38,073 nt of DNA, taken from contig JADZEY010000122.1 of the NCBI GenBank assembly GCA_020850315.1, positions 1 through 38,073 of the forward strand, written 5' to 3'. Position numbers and translations under genes: made by a program. Shown piece after piece: positions 32,363 through 38,073 of the stretch. This stretch comes from Armatimonadota bacterium. Its GTDB lineage: Bacteria; Bacteroidota; Ignavibacteria; OLB7. Each line of letters opens with the position of its first letter. Position 1 is the stretch's first letter. Under the pieces are notes generated by a model. The model saw only the letters and a list, made by a program, of their open reading frames with translations, did no database searches and had not been told where the DNA came from.

Positions 32363-35300
32363 TTACCGAACTACCACCAGCGGCACTGATAGCCAGCCGT
32401 AGTCGGTTGCAATCATCAACCAGTGAGTGCCCGATGCTACGTCCCGAACATCAAGCGAAAGGTGATGACTGCCAGCGGCCAGGACGTGTTCCCCCAGGAA
32501 CTGCTCCATCCGGCCATCCAGCCCAACCACACTGAACCGAAGCGTGTTCCATTCCGGCAGCTGAAGTTCAACCGCCACGTGGTCGCTTGCTGGCTGTGGG
32601 GAGAGCTTCAGCAAACGGGGCTGGGCCACAAAGCGCAAGCCAGCTTCCCAGCAATCCCCCAGGATCGCAAAGGTTCCGTTGGTGGTGTCGGCAGCAACAT
32701 TCCACTTGTTCCAAGCAAACGATTGGAAGGTGAGTGGGGTGATCTTCCGGTCGCCCAACAACGCCGTGCCGAGCAGTGTTGCCAGCGTGTCGCTGGTACG
32801 GTAGGCTCCGGCGATCACCAGAGTGAGTTGCCCAGTGGCCTTGTCGCGTGTTTGGCTCAGCAACTGCGCCCCGATGACGGAATCGCACCGGAGGATGGCG
32901 TTGCTGAAGGAGATAGTGGTTGCAAAGGAATCGGGAGCAATGGCATGGAAGGCGGCAGGATCATCAATCTTTACGGTGATGGGAAGCAGGACTTGCTCCC
33001 CAACATATGCCGACGCAACCGGAAGCATCACCTGCGTTGTGGTTTGCCGTCCCGACCGCCCAGAAACCAGAAGCGGAAGCGATTGATCGCACAGTTTTTC
33101 GGCCACCGGAATGGTTTCGGTAGCAATGCCGTCAGCAGCCGGAGCAAATCGCACAGTAAGCAGCGAGCGTTGGCCGGGGGGAGCGATTGGCGGCTCGGCA
33201 GAAATAATGGAGAATGGCCCAACCGAGCGTGGCACATTCCATTCAATCGGGAAGGTCCCGGTGTTGGTTGCCGTGAACGTTTGCTGGGAAGCTCCGCCGC
33301 TGGGGATTGCTCCAAAATCGAGCGATGGCGTGGAGGTAGTGAAGCGAACCGTCTCCTTAATCCCCACCAGCCGCACCTTGATTGCGGTGTCGGCTCCGTT
33401 GTTCACCAGCACCGCGTGGGCTTGCTTCACCCCGTTGGCGCGTGGGCGGAATTGCGCGGTGATTGTTTGCACAGCAAGCGGCGCAAGAACAATCGGCGGC
33501 GTGGCCAGCAGCCTGAACTCACCCTCGGGATCATCTTCAATTCTCACCTCCGTAATCGTCAGCGGGTCGCCCCCTTCGTTCGTTATCTGGAACGTCCCTT
33601 CCGTCAGTGTGTCGCGGTCGCAGACCAGCTGGCGAAGGTTCGGTGTGGTGGCCGTCAGCAATGGGCGTGCGCCCAGCGTGTTCAGCGTCACCTGCAACGT
33701 ATCCGGTCCGCAGCTTGGGCTGAAGGAAAGGCGCAGCATGGCCTGGAACAGCGACCCCGCCGAACGCCCCAATGCCCGCACCGCAAACCGTGCGGAGTCG
33801 CCGGGAAGAATGGTGCGCGGTGTTTGTCCGGGGATCAGCAGAAACTTGTCGGCATCGTTCCCAACAATTCCGGCATCGGTGATGGAGATTGGCAACGTTC
33901 CGCTGTTTCGGATCACCACAAACGAATCAACCGGGAAGCTGGCAGCGGGATGAGCAAAGGTGAGTGAGCTTTGTTCGGCGATTGCGCCAATCGTGTCGCG
34001 CTGGCCGGTGAGCGGGATGTTGAACGGGCTTGCTGGGGCGTTGGATACCACCCGAAGCACCGCAGCTTTTGCGCCAACCGTTGCCGGATTGAACCGCACT
34101 CGCAGCGTGTCGTTTCCGCCGGCGGGGATCACCATCGGCGCGATTGCTGTTGGTGAGTTCAGCACGGAAAATCCTTGGTCGGGGGGAAGTAGCTCGGTGC
34201 TGGTGATGCTTAACGGAACATCACCCACGTTCCGCAGCACCAGCGCGGTGTCGTGCGGGGCGGCGGTGCAAACGGTTGCGGGGAATCCAACGCCAGCAAC
34301 GGCGGCAAGCTGCTGCGGCGCAAGCCCGCGCCCAAGCAGTGTGGTGGAAGCCGTCCCGCATTCGGTGGGGATGTTGTACTCTAACTCTGCCGTCACCCTT
34401 CCCGAAGAGAGCGGTGCAAACCTCACCTGCACATTCAAGCATCCCCCGGGCGGCAGCGTAAACTTTCCATCGCCAGAAAGCAGCCGGAACGCACCGTTCG
34501 GCGGGTTCAACTCCAACCGTCCTGAAATTGGCGCGGCCCCGGTATTGCAGAGCGGAACCGTCAGCACAGTATCCTTTGCTTGGGCATTCAACACAACTTC
34601 GCCAAGCTGGGCAAGTGGGGTGAACGCCAAGCCGCAAGGGGAAAGCCCTTCGCCACGAAGTGCAAGTGTATCGGCAATTCCGCAAGGGCCAAAGATCACC
34701 AGCGTTGCCGAAAGCATTCCCACACGTTGCGGAAGGAACCGGAGCTCGATGGTGCGGCATTCGTTCGGATTCAGCGGGGTCGAGGTCAACCCGGAAACCC
34801 CAGCGAACGAAGCCGAGTCGGGGCCGATAATTGCAAAAGAGTCAATGGCAGTGGTGACGGATCCAACGTTGCAGATGGTTTGTGGCAGCAGCGTGTCGCG
34901 CCCGCTGCCGGCGGCTTGGCGGCCAAAATCAACCGTGTGATTTGCGGTCCAGGGGCGCAGCAGAATGGAAGGACGCACAACCGTGAAGGCTTGGCTGTTG
35001 CTGTCAACCCCTGCATCGGTTGAAAGTTGGAATGCCCGAACCCTGCCGTTGCGAACATCGCAGAAATAGAGTCTGTTGTTATGCACCACTGGCGACATCG
35101 GGAAGTCAATTTTGGCATTGACGGCAAGCCTTCCTTCGCCGTCGTAGCCCGCAATTCCTGTTCCGGCCAATACTCTGGTTGCTCCTGTCACCAGGTTCAC
35201 CCGAAGGATTCGGTTGTTGCTGGCATCGGTGATAAACAGGCTTTGCCCGGCAACGTCCACCCCCGTTGGGGAACGTAGTTGCCATGTGCTAATCGGCTTG

Positions 35301-37516
35301 CTGCCGGGGTCGGTGCTTACGCCAACAAGGTCCTGGATTGTGTTGGTGGCCAGATCGGCACGGCGAACAAGGTTGTTTGCCGATTCAGCAATAAACATCT
35401 GGCTTCCGCGCATCGTGATTCCAATCGGAGCAAGCAGATAGGCCCCGCGTGCGGTTCCCCGTTCCAGCAAAATCCGGTTCCCGGCTTCGGTGGAAATTGT
35501 CCCGTTAGAAAGATTGATTGCGCGGATACGGTAGCTTTCGTCGGAGAAGAACAGCGATGGGGTTGCATTGGGGCCAAGCGTACCAAAAGTGAAACTCAAC
35601 GGGCCGTAGATCATCGCTTGCCGTGCGTCGCCGCCATCGCCGCTGAACCCTGAGATGCCGATACCAGCCGCCGTGCTGATTTCCCCCGTGGCCAAATCTA
35701 CCATGCGGATGCGGTGGTTATCGTGGTCGGCAATGTACAGCCTGTCGTTCATGGCAAGCAGCCCCGCCGGCCCGGCTAATCGCGCCACGGTTGCCGGGCC
35801 GCCATCGCCCCCGTTGCCCGGGATACCGATGCCGGCAACGGTGTTGATAATCCCTGTCTGAAGGTCCACCACCCGCACCCGATGCCCCCCCGATTCGGCG
35901 ATATACAGGCGGTTGTTGCTGATGGAGATTCCCGTTGGGGAATGGAGTTCAGCATTGGTTGCTTGGCCCAAATCACCACCGAAGCCCCCGCCAGCAACGG
36001 TGAACAGGGGGGAAGAGGTGAAATCATCTGCCGAGACACGAATACGGTACGATCCGCTGGTTGGCGGAGCCCACTTCAGTTCCCCACCGGTGGCGGTGTC
36101 AATAAAATGCCACTTCTTATCGCTGCCGAAATACTCCACCCACACCTTCTGGTCGGGGGGAACTCCTGCCCATTGAATCAGGATGCTATCGCAGCCGGAA
36201 TAGGTTGCGCCGCTAATCGGAGACAGCAACTGAATCTGGCCATCCTGCGTCGGCTGGCCGCTTCCGCCAGCAAGGAAAATATCGTTGGCCGGGCAGGGCT
36301 GCGTTGCAAGCCGCAGCACCGAGCTGTAGGTTCCGGCGCGGTCGGCATCGAATCGGACACTGAGCACCCGTTGCTCTCCATCCTGCAAGGTGAACGGCGG
36401 CGTGGTCCCCCCCCAATCGGTGATGGTGAAGGGTTGTCCAGAGGTGATCGTTGCCCCTTCCACCGTGAACGGGCCATGCTTGGCGGTGATGGTGCATTGC
36501 AGCACCCGCCCAGCTCCTTCTGGGTATCCGCCAAACCAGAGGAATGCAGGTTGCGATTCCAGCAGCGCAATGTTTTCGCTGGGGGCTATGTATTGGACCT
36601 CAGCTTTTTTGCCGTACGGAATCAGCCGGATTTCGGCGGTGCGGAAAATGCTTTCAGTTCCGCAAACTGGCTGCACTTTCCAGCGGAGCGTGCAAGGGCC
36701 AAAGCCCTGGTTGCGGATTGCGATTGTGCGGTAAACCCCCTCCATCTCCGCACTGCTACTGACGTTGCTGTACCACGTCCCCCCAGTCTGCTCGGCAATC
36801 TGGCGCAGCGTTGCGGGGATCGTTAGCCCGATAGTGATAACGTGAATCTCAATGCCTAACGCGGTTGCGCGGTTGATGATTTCGGTGGTTTTGGTCAGTG
36901 TTCCTGGCAATCCATCGGTAAGGAACACCAAGATTTTGCGGTGGTTGCTGGGGCGTTCGGCCAGCATTGCAATGCCACCAACAAGCGCGTCCAGAAACGC
37001 TGGATTGTAGTCGGTTCCGCCGTCGGGGCTCATGGTGTCAATGGCGGCGATAAGCGGAGAGGAGCTGGTGCGGAAATCGGAAAGGATGGAGGGTTTGCTG
37101 TTGAAGGCGGTCAGCGCCACCGCGCTCCCTTGCTGGAAATCGAACGTTGTCAGAAATGCACGGGTTCCCCCTTTCACGATGTCCAGCCGTGTGATGCCCG
37201 ACTCCGTTTCTTCGCTCATCGAGCCGCTGCGGTCGTTCACCAGCACCACGCTTGCTGGGCCAGGGTTCACCCCAGGTGAGCATTGCGATTGCAGCACGGC
37301 GGTGGCTTGGACTCCGTTATCGGTGATGGCAAAATCATCGGTGGAGAGATTGGTGATGGGGCTTCCGCCAGCGTCCAGCGCAAGGTATCGTGCGGAGATT
37401 TCAGGGTACGCCGAAACATCCACGCCAAACACCGAAAAGGATTGCGCGAAAAGTGAGGAAACAAGGGAAAGCAGCAGCAGCAGAGAAGCCCAAGCGCAGC
37501 GTAACATGGGGGGCAT
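32363..37516 (-). CDS. Giant secreted VWA-NHL-ASH-cohesin-like protein, paralogue A
   Basis: The first gene of the array encodes 1,717 residues. The ATG at 37516 has an AAGG run upstream at a fair Shine-Dalgarno distance; an ATG three codons later is an alternative. The signal peptide is LLLLLSLVSSLFAQ. MIDAS is D95-R-S-G-S99 with T168 (DGGT) and D201 (LTDG). The NHL propeller lies at about residues 500-820 (GHRVRVVDLQTG, NHRIRMVDLATG, NNRILRVNLVTG). A run of ASH/choice-of-anchor-D sandwiches, a cohesin-like module (SAYVGEQVLLPITVKIDDP) and a C-terminal sorting-like domain (PQPASDHV, ending PLVVVR) follow. It shares its cohesin-like DNA with paralogue B but its C-terminal domain is more divergent. 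Function inferred only. Confidence 0.86.
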   Translation of the reverse strand: MPPMLRCAWASLLLLLSLVSSLFAQSFSVFGVDVSAYPEISARYLALDAGGSPITNLSTDDFAITDNGVQATAVLQSQCSPGVNPGPASVVLVNDRSGSMSEETESGITRLDIVKGGTRAFLTTFDFQQGSAVALTAFNSKPSILSDFRTSSSPLIAAIDTMSPDGGTDYNPAFLDALVGGIAMLAERPSNHRKILVFLTDGLPGTLTKTTEIINRATALGIEIHVITIGLTIPATLRQIAEQTGGTWYSNVSSSAEMEGVYRTIAIRNQGFGPCTLRWKVQPVCGTESIFRTAEIRLIPYGKKAEVQYIAPSENIALLESQPAFLWFGGYPEGAGRVLQCTITAKHGPFTVEGATITSGQPFTITDWGGTTPPFTLQDGEQRVLSVRFDADRAGTYSSVLRLATQPCPANDIFLAGGSGQPTQDGQIQLLSPISGATYSGCDSILIQWAGVPPDQKVWVEYFGSDKKWHFIDTATGGELKWAPPTSGSYRIRVSADDFTSSPLFTVAGGGFGGDLGQATNAELHSPTGISISNNRLYIAESGGHRVRVVDLQTGIINTVAGIGIPGNGGDGGPATVARLAGPAGLLAMNDRLYIADHDNHRIRMVDLATGEISTAAGIGISGFSGDGGDARQAMIYGPLSFTFGTLGPNATPSLFFSDESYRIRAINLSNGTISTEAGNRILLERGTARGAYLLAPIGITMRGSQMFIAESANNLVRRADLATNTIQDLVGVSTDPGSKPISTWQLRSPTGVDVAGQSLFITDASNNRILRVNLVTGATRVLAGTGIAGYDGEGRLAVNAKIDFPMSPVVHNNRLYFCDVRNGRVRAFQLSTDAGVDSNSQAFTVVRPSILLRPWTANHTVDFGRQAAGSGRDTLLPQTICNVGSVTTAIDSFAIIGPDSASFAGVSGLTSTPLNPNECRTIELRFLPQRVGMLSATLVIFGPCGIADTLALRGEGLSPCGLAFTPLAQLGEVVLNAQAKDTVLTVPLCNTGAAPISGRLELNPPNGAFRLLSGDGKFTLPPGGCLNVQVRFAPLSSGRVTAELEYNIPTECGTASTTLLGRGLAPQQLAAVAGVGFPATVCTAAPHDTALVLRNVGDVPLSITSTELLPPDQGFSVLNSPTAIAPMVIPAGGNDTLRVRFNPATVGAKAAVLRVVSNAPASPFNIPLTGQRDTIGAIAEQSSLTFAHPAASFPVDSFVVIRNSGTLPISITDAGIVGNDADKFLLIPGQTPRTILPGDSARFAVRALGRSAGSLFQAMLRLSFSPSCGPDTLQVTLNTLGARPLLTATTPNLRQLVCDRDTLTEGTFQITNEGGDPLTITEVRIEDDPEGEFRLLATPPIVLAPLAVQTITAQFRPRANGVKQAHAVLVNNGADTAIKVRLVGIKETVRFTTSTPSLDFGAIPSGGASQQTFTATNTGTFPIEWNVPRSVGPFSIISAEPPIAPPGQRSLLTVRFAPAADGIATETIPVAEKLCDQSLPLLVSGRSGRQTTTQVMLPVASAYVGEQVLLPITVKIDDPAAFHAIAPDSFATTISFSNAILRCDSVIGAQLLSQTRDKATGQLTLVIAGAYRTSDTLATLLGTALLGDRKITPLTFQSFAWNKWNVAADTTNGTFAILGDCWEAGLRFVAQPRLLKLSPQPASDHVAVELQLPEWNTLRFSVVGLDGRMEQFLGEHVLAAGSHHLSLDVRDVASGTHWLMIATDYGWLSVPLVVVR
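32859..33031 (-). repeat. Near-identical segment shared by paralogues A and B (A copy)
   Basis: Partner of 27589-27762. The DNA differs at only about nine positions by eye. Just outside on either side the two genes diverge quickly, so the conserved tract has fairly sharp edges inside the cohesin-like module. Confidence 0.75.
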
Positions 37517-37754
37517 AACACACCTTCATCATGGTTGATACAACAGCGATCATGGACGTGCAGCAAAATCCCATTCCATCCCCAAAAAAACAAGAGGGGG
37601 ATGGAGTTTTTTTTGCCTCTCTCTCCAAGATTGTCTCCAGCAAAAAAAATGCTCTGCTCCCCAAATTTCCCCTTGCTCCGCACCGATAATTGTTGTAAGT
37701 AGCAACCGCATTCAAGCTACTTCATCAATCGCTCAAATTTGGAGGAAATTCGCC
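37517..37754. other. Divergent intergenic region between paralogue A and the last partial gene
   Basis: These 238 bases should hold the promoter of the giant array on the minus strand and of the plus-strand gene at 37755. They contain a terminator-like hairpin (37575-37614) and a 7-bp inverted repeat, AAGTAGC/GCTACTT (37697-37703 and 37716-37722). No clear TAnnTTTG box was found for either gene. Confidence 0.5.
37575..37614 (+). terminator. Terminator-like hairpin with no gene upstream
   Basis: TCCATCCCC (37575-37583) and GGGGATGGA (37597-37605) form a perfect 9-bp stem, followed after one G by eight T (37607-37614). This is a good rho-independent terminator on the plus strand, but no plus-strand gene lies between it and the giant minus-strand array. 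It may end an unannotated small RNA or antisense transcript, or act as an attenuator for the gene at 37755. Confidence 0.6.
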
Positions 37755-38073
37755 ATGTCTTGCAACTGCCTCTTGCCCGATGCCGCCAACAACTGGCGCG
37801 AGCTTGCCAGCGCAACCCCTCGCAACCCCCTTGACATTATCGCCAACGCCACCCTCAATGGCAACTCCGGGGTCTTCCTCAACAGCACCTCCTTTGCTAC
37901 TCCCCCCAGCGTCTGGCACGCTGCCGGGTCGCCCGTCTCCCTTACAGCCAACCCCACCGATGCCGCGCTTGGCAGCGACCAACAACTCAATGTTGCTAAC
38001 GCCAACCAGTGGCAGTTCAAGAATCCAACGTGGAATAGCGATACCAAACTTGCCCCACCCTTGCGCAAACTGA
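37755..38073 (+). CDS. Partial hypothetical protein, N-terminal part
   Basis: The ATG at 37755 is preceded by a strong Shine-Dalgarno sequence (GGAGGAAA at 37741-37748), and the frame stays open for 106 codons to the end of the window. The visible part begins MSCNCLLPDAANNW and is rich in Asn, Ala, Ser and Thr. There is no signal peptide or transmembrane segment, and I recognise no family. Base use is similar to the rest of the window, so it is not obviously foreign. The gene is divergent from the giant array. Frames on the opposite strand in this region are probably shadows. Confidence 0.65.
   Translation, partial: MSCNCLLPDAANNWRELASATPRNPLDIIANATLNGNSGVFLNSTSFATPPSVWHAAGSPVSLTANPTDAALGSDQQLNVANANQWQFKNPTWNSDTKLAPPLRKL

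Noticed and set aside
32423-34940. Long plus-strand frames (514 and 326 codons) opposite paralogue A
   Set aside because: They are antisense shadows of a GC-rich gene; they show no recognisable domains, while the minus strand encodes a continuous protein with clear domains.
21687-37516. Interpretation of the giant array as a cellulosome scaffoldin cluster
   Set aside because: Only one cohesin-like module per protein, no dockerins, no glycoside hydrolases and no carbohydrate-binding modules are present in the window.

Overview
The window looks like chromosome from the Bacteroidota/Chlorobiota superphylum, most likely a Kapabacteria- or Ignavibacteria-like lineage. Three things support this. 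Several secreted proteins end in type IX secretion (T9SS)-like sorting domains. The tRNA-Leu gene is preceded by a TAnnTTTG promoter box of the Bacteroidota kind. QueA carries a long C-terminal insertion of a kind I associate with Bacteroidota enzymes. The phylum is inferred from these features; no rRNA or marker phylogeny was possible. Most of the window is GC-rich, and 19.2-21.6 kb is clearly more AT-rich.

Left part (1-9 kb): a secreted choice-of-anchor-B protein, a convergent SGNH/GDSL-family hydrolase, a PKD lipoprotein with a papain-like domain that seems to lack its catalytic residues, a divergent discoidin-OmpA protein, a GNAT acetyltransferase and peptide-chain release factor 3 (prfC).

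Middle part (9-19.2 kb): housekeeping genes queA and murJ lie tail to tail and are bracketed by two inverted copies of a roughly 200-bp dispersed repeat, one of them with 18-bp terminal inverted repeats. Next come a two-gene redox module (FAD/NAD(P)H oxidoreductase plus NapH/NosR-like membrane iron-sulfur protein), an OmpR-type response regulator with its histidine kinase, tRNA-Leu(GAG), and a DUF92/TMEM19 membrane protein.

AT-rich pair (19.2-21.6 kb): a Cys-rich secreted protein whose reading frame starts with seven copies of a 7-bp repeat, so it is a phase-variation candidate, followed by an Asp-box beta-propeller with a sorting domain.

Right part (21.7-37.5 kb): three giant tandem paralogues of about 1,720 residues each on the minus strand. 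Each has a signal peptide, a von Willebrand A domain with intact MIDAS, a six-unit NHL-type propeller, a series of ASH/choice-of-anchor-D beta-sandwiches, a cohesin-like module and a T9SS-type C-terminal domain. Two of the three share an almost identical DNA segment in the cohesin-like module, which suggests gene conversion. This array is the most unusual feature of the window and is probably a family of cell-surface or secreted adhesins. A partial gene begins at 37755 and runs off the end.

Interspersed repeats are unusually varied: heptanucleotide tandem arrays in at least two places, a MITE-like element, a palindromic repeat with GGTGAGC/GCTCACC arms, and a CACAGAG-type inverted repeat between two of the giant genes.
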